A stretch of 64,000 nucleotides of DNA from the NCBI RefSeq assembly GCF_029211225.1, contig NZ_JARGEM010000002.1, positions 186,001 through 250,000 on the forward strand, in the 5' to 3' direction. Shown piece after piece: positions 34,552 to 43,696 of this stretch; position 1 is the stretch's first letter; each line of letters opens with the position of its first letter. The notes under the pieces are model-generated. The model did no database searches. It saw only the letters and a program-made list of their open reading frames with translations, and had not been told where the DNA came from. Position numbers and translations under genes: made by a program. This stretch comes from Antiquaquibacter metalliresistens (GTDB lineage Bacteria; Actinomycetota; Actinomycetes; Actinomycetales; Microbacteriaceae).

Positions 34552-34662
34552 CTAGCTCTGACCCTTGAAGAGGTTGAGCACGACGACGACCGACACGAAC
34601 CCGATGGCGAGGGTCGCGAGCCCCAGAAGGCCGACGAAGAAGAGTTCGAGCGCGAGCAGCAT
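34552..34662 (-). CDS. 36-residue single-span membrane peptide
   Basis: This short frame encodes one long hydrophobic segment (residues 2-31, ELFFVGLLGLATLAIGFVS) and the tail FKGQS. TAGGAT lies six bases before the ATG (34669-34674), matching the leaderless pattern seen at many starts here, which supports it as real despite its size. Function unknown. Confidence 0.55.
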   Translation of the reverse strand: MLLALELFFVGLLGLATLAIGFVSVVVVLNLFKGQS

Positions 34663-34687
34663 GCTTCGATCCTATCCGATGGGGGCC

Positions 34688-34864
34688 CTAGCCGATGAGG
34701 ACGAGGACACCGGTTGCGATGGCGAGCACGACGACCGTCGAACTCATGATGATCGTCGAGCGGGTCACGAAACCGTGGATGCGACCCATGAGGATCTGCA
34801 CGACGAAGGTGAGGATCACGACGACGGCGAGTGCGACGCCGAGGCCGGTGTACATCCACTCCAT
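34688..34864 (-). CDS. 58-residue two-span membrane peptide
   Basis: Two hydrophobic segments ([17 protein letters not shown] and [15 protein letters not shown]) are joined by a short basic loop. TATGAT lies seven bases before the ATG (34872-34877), a leaderless promoter. It is divergent from glnR, with 55 bp between. Function unknown. Confidence 0.6.
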   Translation of the reverse strand: MEWMYTGLGVALAVVVILTFVVQILMGRIHGFVTRSTIIMSSTVVVLAIATGVLVLIG

Positions 34865-34919
34865 ACACCCGATCATATGGCTGCGCCTAGACTGTCCCCA
34901 CACACGTTGGAGGCCCCGC

Positions 34920-35615
34920 TTGGCGCAGCTGTTGATCCTGACCTCTGCGGTCGACAGTGAAGTCCTGCCCGCACTCGGCCTGCTCAGCCACACGACGAAG
35001 CAGATTCCGGCATCCCCCGCCTCGTTGATCTCCGCGCCGACCTGCGATCTGATCTTCGTGGATGCCCGCCAAGACCTCGCGAGCGCGAAGTCGCTGTGCA
35101 AGATCCTGAACACCACGGGCGTCACGGTGCCGCTGATCCTGATCCTCACGGAGGGCGGCCTGACCGCGGTCTCGGCGGACTGGGGCGTCGACGATGTGAT
35201 CCTGGTCAGCGCCGGTCCCGCCGAGGCGGATGCCCGCATCCGCCTCGCTCTCGGACGCCAGGCGCAAGACAACTCCAGCTCCAAGATCCAGGCCTCGGGC
35301 GTGGTGATCGACGAGGCCTCGTACAGCGCGAAGGTGCACGGTCGCCCGCTCGACCTCACGTTCAAGGAGTTCGAGCTGCTGCGCTTCCTCGCCACCCACC
35401 CCTCCCGGGTCTTCACCCGCGAGCAGCTGCTGAGCGAGGTGTGGGGCTACGACTACTTCGGCGGCACCCGCACGGTCGACGTGCACGTGCGGCGGCTGCG
35501 CGCCAAGCTCGGCGACCTCGAGTCGCTCATCGGCACGGTGCGCAACGTCGGCTACCGCTTCAACGTCTACGACGACGACGCCACCGAACGCCTGACGCCC
35601 GCCGCGAACTCCTGA
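34920..35615 (+). CDS. glnR: GlnR-type orphan response regulator (nitrogen control)
   Basis: A 231-residue OmpR-family regulator. The start is TTG 34920, seven bases after GGAGG; no ATG/GTG gives a better fit. The receiver-like domain lacks the usual acid pair (it opens [22 protein letters not shown]), so it probably acts without phosphorylation, as known for GlnR. The winged-helix domain is strongly conserved: [19 protein letters not shown] and [17 protein letters not shown]. GlnR controls nitrogen uptake and assimilation genes in actinobacteria. Confidence 0.9.
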   Translation: MAQLLILTSAVDSEVLPALGLLSHTTKQIPASPASLISAPTCDLIFVDARQDLASAKSLCKILNTTGVTVPLILILTEGGLTAVSADWGVDDVILVSAGPAEADARIRLALGRQAQDNSSSKIQASGVVIDEASYSAKVHGRPLDLTFKEFELLRFLATHPSRVFTREQLLSEVWGYDYFGGTRTVDVHVRRLRAKLGDLESLIGTVRNVGYRFNVYDDDATERLTPAANS

Positions 35616-35659
35616 GGTCGCGCGTCGCGCCGACCCCCGGGCGGGCGCCCGCGTCCACA

Positions 35660-35681
35660 GTTCACCCCGCGTTTACACGCG
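35660..35681 (+). promoter_or_regulatory. candidate PHO/RegX3 box before ppk
   Basis: GTTCACC-CCGC and GTTTACA-CGCG form two adjacent 11-bp units, 19 bp before the ppk ATG, in the same layout as the box before pstS. Confidence 0.65.
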
Positions 35682-35699
35682 TACTGACAGGATTGTCCG

Positions 35700-37871
35700 A
35701 TGGACGGCAATCTCGTTGAACCCGGCGCAGCGACCGACTCACTCGATGAGGTCGACTTCGAGGAGTCGTCGAGCGTCGACGACGGAACGTTGCCGCCCGA
35801 CCGCTACCTCGACCGCGAGCTGAGCTGGCTGGCGTTCAACCAGCGCGTGCTCGAGCTGGCCGAGGATCCGGGGCTCCCGCTGCTGGAGCGCGCGAACTTC
35901 CTGGCGATCTTCGCGAGCAACCTCGACGAGTTCTTCATGGTGCGCGTCGCCGGCCTCAAGCGCCGCATCGCCACCGGTCTCGCGGTGCCCACGAACATCG
36001 GCACGCCGCCGGCGCAGGTGCTCGCGGATGTCGCGGCCCGCGCCCACGAGCTGCAGGAACGACACGCCCGCGCCTTCCGCGACAGCGTGAAGCCCGACCT
36101 GGACGCGGCCGGCATCCACATCGAGGGTTGGGCCGACCTCAACCAGGCGGACCGCGAGCGCATCGACGAGATCTTCTCCAGTCAGATCTTCCCGGTGCTC
36201 ATGCCGCTCGCGGTGGACCCGGCGCATCCGTTCCCGTACATCTCGGGGCTCTCGCTCAACCTGTCGATCCGGGTGCGCAATCCGAAGACCGGGCGCGAGG
36301 AGTTCGCGCGCCTGAAGGTGCCGTCGGTGCTGCCGCGGTTCGTCGAACTGCCGGATGACGCGAGCGGTCAGGTGCGCTACATCCCGCTCGAGGATCTCAT
36401 CTCCAACCACCTGGACGAGCTGTTCCCGGGCATGGAGATCATCGCCCACCACGAGTTCCGCGTCACCCGCAACGAGGACGTCGAGGTCGACGAAGACGAG
36501 TCAGAGAACCTGATCAAGGCCCTCGAGAAGCAGCTGCTGAACCGCAGGTTCGGTCCCCCGATCCGGCTCGAGATCACCGACGACATGGATGAGGTGACCC
36601 TCGGTCTGCTCATGAGCGAGCTGCGCATCACCGAGCAGGAGGTCTACCGCCTGCCGGCGCCGCTCGACCTCGGCGGGCTGTTCCAGCTCACCCGCATCGA
36701 CCGCCCGGCGCTCAAGTACCCGCGCCACGTGCCGGTGACCGCCGTGCAGCTGCTGCCGAGCGAACCGAACGCCGAGCCCGACATCTTCGCCTCGATCTCG
36801 CGCGGCGACGTGCTGCTGCACCACCCCTACGAGTCGTTCTCCACCAGCGTGCAGGCCTTTCTCGAGCAGGCGGCCGCGGACCCCGACGTGCTCGCGATCA
36901 AGCAGACCCTGTATCGCACCTCGGGCGACAGCCCGATCGTCGAGGCGCTCATCGACGCGGCCGAGGCGGGCAAGGCGGTGCTCGCGCTCGTGGAGATCAA
37001 GGCTCGATTCGACGAGTCGGCGAACATCGCCTGGGCGCGCAAGCTCGAGAAGGCCGGAGTGCACGTCGTCTACGGCATCGTCGGCCTCAAGACGCACTCG
37101 AAACTGGCCCTGGTGGTGCGCCAGGAGGGCGGGGTGCTGCGCCACTACAGCCACATCGGCACCGGCAACTACAACCCCAAGACCAGCCGCATCTACGAAG
37201 ACCTGGGGCTGCTGACCGCGAGCGACACCGTCGGCAAAGACCTCACCCGCCTGTTCAACGAGCTCTCCGGCTATGCCATCGAGAAGAAGTTCAAGCGCCT
37301 GCTGGTGGCTCCGCTGCACCTGCGCAAGGGGCTGCTGAAGCGCATCGAGATCGAGACCGAGAACGCGCGCCAGGGACTGCCCTCGGGCATCCGGCTCAAG
37401 CTCAACTCGATCGTGGACGAGGCGATCATCGATGGGCTGTACCGCGCGTCCAACGCCGGGGTGCCCGTCGACCTGGTCGTGCGCGGGATCTGCGGCGTCA
37501 AGCCCGGGGTGCCGGGGCTCAGCGAGAACGTGCGGGTGCGCAGCATCCTGGGCCGCTACCTCGAGCACGCCCGCATCTTCTGGTTCCACAACAACGGCGA
37601 GCCGCAGGTGTACATCGGCAGCGCGGACATGATGCACCGCAACCTGGATCGCCGGGTCGAGGCCCTGGTGCGCATCACGAGTGCGGATCACCTGCGCGAG
37701 CTCGACGACCTGTTCGAGCTGGCGCTGTCGGATTCGACGAGCTCGTGGTGGCTCGACGGCGACGGGCAGTGGACGCGCCATCACCTCGACGCGCACGGCG
37801 CACCCCTCGAAGACATGCAGAATGTCCTCATGAGGCAGATCTCGGCAAGGAAGCGCGGCGGCACCCGGTGA
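35700..37871 (+). CDS. ppk: polyphosphate kinase 1
   Basis: A 723-residue PPK1. [19 protein letters not shown] opens the N-domain; the catalytic histidine lies in [13 protein letters not shown], followed by the second PLD-like half with [21 protein letters not shown] and [17 protein letters not shown]. It makes polyphosphate from ATP reversibly. PHO-box repeats precede the gene. It overlaps the next gene by GTGA. Confidence 0.96.
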   Translation: MDGNLVEPGAATDSLDEVDFEESSSVDDGTLPPDRYLDRELSWLAFNQRVLELAEDPGLPLLERANFLAIFASNLDEFFMVRVAGLKRRIATGLAVPTNIGTPPAQVLADVAARAHELQERHARAFRDSVKPDLDAAGIHIEGWADLNQADRERIDEIFSSQIFPVLMPLAVDPAHPFPYISGLSLNLSIRVRNPKTGREEFARLKVPSVLPRFVELPDDASGQVRYIPLEDLISNHLDELFPGMEIIAHHEFRVTRNEDVEVDEDESENLIKALEKQLLNRRFGPPIRLEITDDMDEVTLGLLMSELRITEQEVYRLPAPLDLGGLFQLTRIDRPALKYPRHVPVTAVQLLPSEPNAEPDIFASISRGDVLLHHPYESFSTSVQAFLEQAAADPDVLAIKQTLYRTSGDSPIVEALIDAAEAGKAVLALVEIKARFDESANIAWARKLEKAGVHVVYGIVGLKTHSKLALVVRQEGGVLRHYSHIGTGNYNPKTSRIYEDLGLLTASDTVGKDLTRLFNELSGYAIEKKFKRLLVAPLHLRKGLLKRIEIETENARQGLPSGIRLKLNSIVDEAIIDGLYRASNAGVPVDLVVRGICGVKPGVPGLSENVRVRSILGRYLEHARIFWFHNNGEPQVYIGSADMMHRNLDRRVEALVRITSADHLRELDDLFELALSDSTSSWWLDGDGQWTRHHLDAHGAPLEDMQNVLMRQISARKRGGTR

Positions 37872-38812
37872 CCGGACCGCAGCCGCCCGTGCTGGCGGCC
37901 GGTGCCGTCTGCTGGCGCATGGTCGACGGCACGGCCCGCGTCCTGCTCGTGCACCGCGAGGGCCACGCGGACGTGTCGCTGCCCAAGGGCAAGGTCGACC
38001 CCGGTGAGACGCTGCCGCAGACGGCGGTGCGCGAGATCCTCGAGGAGACGGGGCTCGCGATCACCCTGGGCGCCCCGCTCGGCACGGTGGAGTACTCCCT
38101 GCCGAGCGGTCGCGACAAGGTGGTCTACTACTGGTCGGCCGAGGTGAGCGAGCACGCGTTGCAGCTGGCGAAGTTCCAGGCGAACGACGAGATCGCCGCC
38201 CTCGAGTGGCTGCCGCTCGAGAAGGCCCGCAAGAAACTGACCTACGAGCACGACCGGGATGTCATCGACCGGTTCGCGAAGCGCCTCAAGAAGAACCGCG
38301 CCCGCACCTTCGCCATCGTCGCGGTGCGGCACGGCAAGGCGGTGGCGCCGAGCAGCTGGGACGGCCCCGATGCGACGCGACCGCTCATGCACCGCGGTTC
38401 GGATCAGGCCGCCGCGATCGCGGGCGGCATCGCGGCCTACAGCCCCGAGCGCATCATCTCGAGCACCGCGGCACGCTGCCTGGCCACGGTCGCCCCGCTC
38501 GCCGCCGCCACGGGCCTGCCGGTGAAGGCGACCCCGGCGATCAGCCAGGACGCCTACGAGGGCGGCACCGATGGCGTGCACGAGATCGTCGCCAAGCGGT
38601 TGAAGAAGCGCACGAGCGTCGTGCTGTGCAGCCACGGACCCGTGCTGCCCCAGATCATCGGCGAGCTCGCCGCCCAGACCGGCACCGAACCGGACGAGGC
38701 GCTGCGCCGCGCCGCCGCGCTCGACACCGGCGACTTCACGATCGTGCATGTGGCACGGCGCGGCATGCGAAAGCACGGCATCGTGGCGGTGGAGACGCAC
38801 TCCCCCGCTTGA
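37868..38812 (+). CDS. mutT1: MutT1-type NUDIX hydrolase fused to histidine phosphatase
   Basis: A 314-residue two-domain protein. Residues 1-140 are NUDIX (the box runs [23 protein letters not shown]); residues 150-314 are a histidine-phosphatase domain ([11 protein letters not shown] gives the RHG core, [22 protein letters not shown]). The same fusion lies next to ppk in mycobacteria, where MutT1 hydrolyses 8-oxo-(d)GTP and diadenosine polyphosphates. GTG start overlaps the ppk stop. Confidence 0.9.
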   Translation: MTGPQPPVLAAGAVCWRMVDGTARVLLVHREGHADVSLPKGKVDPGETLPQTAVREILEETGLAITLGAPLGTVEYSLPSGRDKVVYYWSAEVSEHALQLAKFQANDEIAALEWLPLEKARKKLTYEHDRDVIDRFAKRLKKNRARTFAIVAVRHGKAVAPSSWDGPDATRPLMHRGSDQAAAIAGGIAAYSPERIISSTAARCLATVAPLAAATGLPVKATPAISQDAYEGGTDGVHEIVAKRLKKRTSVVLCSHGPVLPQIIGELAAQTGTEPDEALRRAAALDTGDFTIVHVARRGMRKHGIVAVETHSPA

Positions 38813-38822
38813 CTCGCCGGGT

Positions 38823-38855
38823 GTTGCCCTGTCGTTTACCTTCCGTTCACCAACG
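38823..38855 (+). promoter_or_regulatory. PHO/RegX3 box before pstS
   Basis: Three adjacent 11-bp units, GTTGCCCTGTC, GTTTACCTTCC and GTTCACCAACG, lie about 28 bp upstream of a TACGTT -10 (38883-38888). This is the best match in the window to the actinobacterial phosphate box. Confidence 0.75.
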
Positions 38856-38946
38856 GGGACGAGCGTGGTCACTCTCCGTGCATACGTTGTGCTCGGGTCA
38901 TCACGGCCCGACCAAGAAAACACAACACATCCCCGAAGGGAACACA

Positions 38947-40038
38947 GTGAACTTCAAGCGCCTTGGCACCATCGGTGCCATTGCTATTGCAGGCACCATC
39001 CTCCTCGCGTCCTGCGCGGCGAACGAGGGCGGCGAGACGGCCGCTCCGAGCGACCTCTCCGGCACGATCGACGGCGCCGGCGCGTCGTCGCAGGGTTCGG
39101 CCCAGGAGGCCTGGATCGCGGCCTTCCAGACCGCCAACCCCGATGTCACGATCAACTACGACCCCTCGGGCTCCGGCGCCGGGCGTGAGGCGTTCATCGC
39201 CGGCGGCGTGAGCTTCGCCGGCACCGACTCCGCGCTCAAGCAGGAGGAGATCGACGGTGGTTTCGCGGGCTGCACGCCCGACACCGACTACCTGCAGGTT
39301 CCGGCCTACATCTCCCCGATCGCCGTGATCTTCAACGTCGAGGGTGTTGACGAGCTCAACCTCGACTCGGCGACCCTCGCCAAGATCTTCAAGGGCGAGA
39401 TCACCAGCTGGGATGACCCGGCCATCGCCGCGCTCAACGAGGGCACCACGTTCCCGTCCGCGCCGATCACCGCCGTGCACCGTTCGGACGACTCGGGTAC
39501 CACGAAGAACTTCGCGGACTACCTGTTCAAGACCGCTCCCGACGTGTGGGACGCCGAGCCGGCCGACCCGTTCCCCTACGCGACCGGTGAGGCCGCTCAG
39601 GGCACCTCGGGCGTCGTCGACGCGGTCACCAACGGCACCAACACGATCGGCTACGCCGACGCGTCGAAGGCCGGTGACCTCGGCACCGCCGCGATCCTCG
39701 TCGGTGACGAGTTCGTGAACTACACGCCGGAGGCCGCTGCCGCCGTCGTCGCCGAGTCGCCCGCCGGTGACACCAACAACGGCACCACCGACCTTGCGAT
39801 CAAGCTCGACCGCAAGACCACCGACCCGAGCCACTACCCGCTCGTGCTCGTGAGCTACATCATCACCTGCACGGACTTCGTGGACGCCGAGGTCGCGCCG
39901 CTCGTCAAGGCCTACGTCGGCTACATCACCAGCGAAGCGGGCCAGGCTGAGGCCGCCGCTTCCGCCGGTGCCGCGCCGCTGTCGGCCGACCTGTCGGCCA
40001 AGGTCGCGACCGCGCTCGAGGCGATCGTCGTCAAGTAG
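38947..40038 (+). CDS. pstS: phosphate ABC transporter binding lipoprotein
   Basis: A 363-residue exported lipoprotein with lipobox LLASC at residue 23. Phosphate-binding loops are visible: GAGASSQGSAQ, DPSGSGAGREAFI, FAGTDSAL and HRSDDSGTTKNF. It captures phosphate for PstCAB. A GTG start follows GAAGGGA. A PHO box is upstream and a strong hairpin follows the stop, which would raise its level relative to pstCAB. Confidence 0.96.
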   Translation: MNFKRLGTIGAIAIAGTILLASCAANEGGETAAPSDLSGTIDGAGASSQGSAQEAWIAAFQTANPDVTINYDPSGSGAGREAFIAGGVSFAGTDSALKQEEIDGGFAGCTPDTDYLQVPAYISPIAVIFNVEGVDELNLDSATLAKIFKGEITSWDDPAIAALNEGTTFPSAPITAVHRSDDSGTTKNFADYLFKTAPDVWDAEPADPFPYATGEAAQGTSGVVDAVTNGTNTIGYADASKAGDLGTAAILVGDEFVNYTPEAAAAVVAESPAGDTNNGTTDLAIKLDRKTTDPSHYPLVLVSYIITCTDFVDAEVAPLVKAYVGYITSEAGQAEAAASAGAAPLSADLSAKVATALEAIVVK

Positions 40039-40051
40039 TACCCCGCAGTGA

Positions 40052-40103
40052 CTGTCGGGCTGCGGTCGGCGCGCTCATTGCTCGCCGGCTCGCAGCCCGA
40101 CAG
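40052..40103 (+). terminator. hairpin between pstS and pstC (attenuator or mRNA stabiliser)
   Basis: CTGTCGGGCTGCG at 40052 pairs perfectly with CGCAGCCCGACAG ending at 40103; the 26-nt loop contains a smaller pairing (GGCG/CGCC). There is no T run, so it may act as partial terminator or 3' stabiliser of pstS mRNA. Confidence 0.7.
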
Positions 40104-40168
40104 ACTGTGATCACCCTTTCAACTTCATCACCCGATCCCCGCCCATCGAGCCCAGCAGGAAGACAGGA

Positions 40169-41110
40169 ATGACGGCCGCAACCTCGTCGCCCAGGGCCAA
40201 GCTCCGCCCCGCCGACCGCATCTTCTCCGGATCCACGATCGTCGCCGGCAGCCTCATCCTCGCCGCGCTCGCCGCCGTCGCGGTGTTCCTGGTGGCACAG
40301 AGCATCCCGGCCCTGGTCGCCGATCCGGCCGACCTCAAGGGTTCGCCCTCGAGCTTCTGGGCCTACGTCGGCCCGCTCGCCTTCGGTTCCGTGTGGGCGG
40401 CGTTCCTCGCCCTCATCATGGCGCTGCCGGTCTCGTTCGGCATCGCGCTGTTCATCTCCCACTACGCGCCGCGCCGGGTCGCCCAGGGTCTCGGCTATGT
40501 CGTCGACCTGCTCGCCGCGGTGCCCTCCGTGGTCTTCGGCCTCTGGGGCATCAAGGTGCTGGCCCCGGCGGTGCTGCCGCTCTACGACTGGCTGGTCACC
40601 AACCTCGGCTTCATCCCGTTCTTCACCCCGCCGGTCACCGGCACCGGCCGCTCGATCCTCACGGTCGCCATCGTGCTCGCGGTGATGATCCTGCCGATCA
40701 TCACCGCCGTCACCCGCGAGGTGTTCCTGCAGACCCCGCGCCTGCACGAGGAGGCGGCACTGGCCCTCGGCGCCACGCGCTGGGAGATGATCCAGATGGC
40801 GGTCATCCCGTTCGGCCGCCCCGGCATGATCTCGGCCTCGATGCTGGGCCTTGGCCGCGCGCTCGGTGAAACCATGGTCGTCGCGATGGTGCTCTCCCCG
40901 TCGCCGGGACTCATCACCTGGATCCTCACCGGCTCGCAGAACTCCTCGACCATCGCGGGCAACATCGCCCTCAACTTCCCGGAAGCGCACGGTGTGGACG
41001 TCAACGCGCTCATCGCGACCGGCCTGATCCTGTTCGGCATCACGCTCGTGATCAACTCGATCGCGCGCTTCGTGATCAACCGCCGCAAGGCCTTCTCCGG
41101 GGCGAACTGA
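40169..41110 (+). CDS. pstC: phosphate ABC transporter permease PstC
   Basis: A 313-residue membrane protein with six segments and the ABC-contact loop EEAALALGATRWEMI. AGGAAGACAGGA precedes the ATG. The stop overlaps the pstA start (TGATG). Confidence 0.96.
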   Translation: MTAATSSPRAKLRPADRIFSGSTIVAGSLILAALAAVAVFLVAQSIPALVADPADLKGSPSSFWAYVGPLAFGSVWAAFLALIMALPVSFGIALFISHYAPRRVAQGLGYVVDLLAAVPSVVFGLWGIKVLAPAVLPLYDWLVTNLGFIPFFTPPVTGTGRSILTVAIVLAVMILPIITAVTREVFLQTPRLHEEAALALGATRWEMIQMAVIPFGRPGMISASMLGLGRALGETMVVAMVLSPSPGLITWILTGSQNSSTIAGNIALNFPEAHGVDVNALIATGLILFGITLVINSIARFVINRRKAFSGAN

Positions 41111-42195
41111 TGACCACGACGACCAACACCCCCAAGGGGATCGTGAACTCCCTCACCACGGCACGCCTGCCCAAGTGGGCTCCGTGGGCGGTGCTCGGCA
41201 CGAGCTGGCTCGTGATGATCATCGTGTTCGCCCTGATGTCCGCCGCCAACGGCCAGGAACTGAACATCGTCGCGGCGATCGTGCTCGGCACGATCCTGTT
41301 CGACGTGGCGATCTTCGTGCTGGCCTACCTCGTCGAGGGCGTGCGCCAGGCCAAGAACCGCCTGGTCACCTCACTCGTCGCGACGGCGTTCATCGTGGCC
41401 CTGTTGCCGCTGATCTCGCTCGTCTACACGGTGCTCATCAACGGCCTGGCCCGATTCGACCTGCAGTTCTTCACCAGCTCCATGCGCAACGTGGTCGGGG
41501 AGGGCGGCGGCGCCCTGCACGCGATCATCGGCACCCTGCTCATCACCGGCATGGCCACGCTGATCTCCGTGCCGGTCGGCCTGCTCGCCGCGATCTACCT
41601 CGTGGAGTACGGTCGTGGCCCGCTCGCCAAGGCGATCACGTTCTTCGTTGACGTGATGACGGGCATCCCCTCGATCGTCGCGGGTCTGTTCGCGTTCGCG
41701 TTCTTCGCGCTGATCCTCGACGACCCCGGCATCCGGTTCGGATTCGGTGGTTCGGTGGCGCTCTCGCTGCTGATGATCCCGGTCGTGGTGCGTTCGAGCG
41801 AGGAGATGCTCAAGCTCGTGCCGAACGAGCTGCGGGAGGCCTCGTACGCGCTGGGCGTGCCGAAGTGGCTCACGATCCTGAAGATCGTCATCCCCACCTC
41901 GATCGCCGGCATCACCACCGGTGTCACCCTCGCGATCGCCCGCGTGATCGGCGAGACGGCGCCGCTGCTGATCATCTCCGGCTTCACCGCGAGCATGAAC
42001 TACGACCTCTTCAAAGACCGCATGGCGTCGCTGCCGGTGTTCGTGTACACCCAGTACGCCAACCCGGGCAGCGACGTGCAGCCCTACCTCGACCGCGCCT
42101 GGGCCGGAGCGCTCACCCTCATCCTCATCGTGATGGTGCTCAACCTCATCGCCCGACTGGTCGCTCGCATCTTCTCCCCCAAGCTCGGCCGCTGA
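41110..42195 (+). CDS. pstA: phosphate ABC transporter permease PstA
   Basis: A 361-residue membrane permease, longer at the N-terminus than the E. coli form because of two extra hydrophobic segments (residues 25-65). The family core is clear: GIPSIVAGLFAFAFF and NELREASYALGVPKWLTI (ATPase contact). Partner of PstC. Confidence 0.95.
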   Translation: MTTTTNTPKGIVNSLTTARLPKWAPWAVLGTSWLVMIIVFALMSAANGQELNIVAAIVLGTILFDVAIFVLAYLVEGVRQAKNRLVTSLVATAFIVALLPLISLVYTVLINGLARFDLQFFTSSMRNVVGEGGGALHAIIGTLLITGMATLISVPVGLLAAIYLVEYGRGPLAKAITFFVDVMTGIPSIVAGLFAFAFFALILDDPGIRFGFGGSVALSLLMIPVVVRSSEEMLKLVPNELREASYALGVPKWLTILKIVIPTSIAGITTGVTLAIARVIGETAPLLIISGFTASMNYDLFKDRMASLPVFVYTQYANPGSDVQPYLDRAWAGALTLILIVMVLNLIARLVARIFSPKLGR

Positions 42196-42222
42196 GCCGC
42201 AGGACGACAAGACAGGAAACCC

Positions 42223-43002
42223 GTGTCCAAGCGCATCGAAGTCAATGACCTCAACGTCTACTACGGCAAGTTCAAGGCCGTGGAGGATGTCTCGCTGAAG
42301 ATCGAACCCCGCACCGTCACCGCCTTCATCGGCCCGTCCGGTTGCGGCAAGTCGACGTTCCTGCGCACGCTCAACCGCATGCACGAGGTGATCCCCGGAG
42401 CCTGGGTCGAGGGCGAGGTGCTCATCGACGGCAACAACCTCTACGGTCCGGGCGTCGACCCCGTGCTCGTGCGCCGCCAGGTGGGCATGGTCTTCCAGCG
42501 CCCCAACCCGTTCCCGACGATGTCGATCCGCGACAACGTGCTGGCCGGCGTCAAGCTCAACAACACGCGCATGTCGAAGTCGGACCAGGATGCGCTCGTC
42601 GAGGAGTCCCTGCAGGGCGCGAACCTGTGGAACGAGGTCAAGGACCGCCTGCACCTGCCCGGCTCCGGCCTCTCCGGCGGACAGCAGCAGCGTCTGTGCA
42701 TCGCGCGTGCGATCGCGGTCGCTCCCGAGGTCATCCTGATGGACGAACCGTGCTCGGCGCTCGACCCGATCTCGACGCTCGCGATCGAGGACCTCATCGA
42801 GGAGCTCAAGCAGGAGTACACGATCGTGATCGTGACCCACAACATGCAGCAGGCCTCGCGGGTGTCGGACAAGACGGCGTTCTTCAACATCGCCGGCACG
42901 GGCAAGCCCGGCAAGCTCATCGAGTACGACGACACGAACACGATCTTCTCGAAGCCGAGCGTGCAGGCCACCGAGGACTACGTCTCCGGCAAGTTCGGAT
43001 GA
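42223..43002 (+). CDS. pstB: phosphate ABC transporter ATPase PstB
   Basis: A 259-residue ATPase: Walker [11 protein letters not shown]-loop [12 protein letters not shown], signature LSGGQQQRL, Walker [14 protein letters not shown], switch histidine in [12 protein letters not shown] start with CAGGAAA. It drives phosphate import. Confidence 0.97.
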   Translation: MSKRIEVNDLNVYYGKFKAVEDVSLKIEPRTVTAFIGPSGCGKSTFLRTLNRMHEVIPGAWVEGEVLIDGNNLYGPGVDPVLVRRQVGMVFQRPNPFPTMSIRDNVLAGVKLNNTRMSKSDQDALVEESLQGANLWNEVKDRLHLPGSGLSGGQQQRLCIARAIAVAPEVILMDEPCSALDPISTLAIEDLIEELKQEYTIVIVTHNMQQASRVSDKTAFFNIAGTGKPGKLIEYDDTNTIFSKPSVQATEDYVSGKFG

Positions 43003-43011
43003 TCCACTGTC

Positions 43012-43039
43012 AAAAGCATAGATATCCATCTATGCTTTT
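43012..43039. promoter_or_regulatory. ArsR operator 1
   Basis: AAAAGCATAGA-N6-TCTATGCTTTT is part of a 16-bp perfect inverted repeat (43008-43043). The right half contains TATGCT (43031-43036), which is the -10 for the leaderless start at 43043. The same site occurs at 62203, and its inner seven bases per arm (GCATAGA-N6-TCTATGC) at 61273. Confidence 0.85.
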
Positions 43040-43042
43040 GAC

Positions 43043-43696
43043 ATGATCGATGTCAGTGCACGAAAGCCTCTCCCGGGTCTCGCCTTTCCCGAGGAGTACC
43101 TGAAGCGCCTCGCCGCCGAGCTCAGCGCGAACTTCACGGGCGTCTTCGCGCCCGAGACCGTCGAGCGCTACGTGCTCGAGTCCTACGCCTCCCTGCTGCG
43201 CACCTCCACCGTCAAGGCGCACGTCGCGGCGCGCACAATCCGCTTCGCCGGCGACCGCCTGACCGCGCTCGCGCAGGCCAAGGGCGCGATCGCCTCGCCC
43301 GTGCCCGAGGTGCTCTTCGTCTGCGAGCACAACGCCGGACGCTCGCAGATGGCCGCCGCCCTGCTGAACAGCGTCGCAGGCGGACGGGTGCACGTACGTT
43401 CCGCGGGCTCGGCGCCGCGGTCGGACATCGACCCCAGCGTGGTCGCCTCGATGACCGAGATCGGCCTGGACCTCGCCGAGGAGTTCCCGAAGCCGCTCAC
43501 CGACGACGTCGTGCAGGCCGCGGACGTGGTGATCACCATGGGCTGCGGGGATGCCTGCCCCATCTACCCGGGCAAGACCTACCTCGACTGGGAGCTGCCC
43601 GACCCCTCCGGGCGCACCGTGGAGGAGGTTCGCGTCATCCGCGACGAAATCGCCCAGAAGGTGACCGACCTGCTCGCCGACCTCGATCGGGGCTAG
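43043..43696 (+). CDS. arsC: arsenate reductase (LMW-PTP type) with N-terminal helical domain
   Basis: A 217-residue protein. Residues 15-85 form a three-helix extension (FTGVFAPETVERYVLESY) seen in actinobacterial ArsC; residues 88-217 are the phosphatase-like domain with the CX5R loop CEHNAGRSQ and the second cysteine region MGCGDACPIYPGK. It reduces arsenate to arsenite with thiol help, probably thioredoxin or mycothiol. The start lies directly at the end of an ArsR palindrome. Confidence 0.92.
   Translation: MIDVSARKPLPGLAFPEEYLKRLAAELSANFTGVFAPETVERYVLESYASLLRTSTVKAHVAARTIRFAGDRLTALAQAKGAIASPVPEVLFVCEHNAGRSQMAAALLNSVAGGRVHVRSAGSAPRSDIDPSVVASMTEIGLDLAEEFPKPLTDDVVQAADVVITMGCGDACPIYPGKTYLDWELPDPSGRTVEEVRVIRDEIAQKVTDLLADLDRG

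Noticed and set aside
41371-43029. A 552-residue leftward frame antisense to pstA and pstB
   Set aside because: Composition is Arg/Asp/His-rich without family motifs; pstA and pstB are certain.
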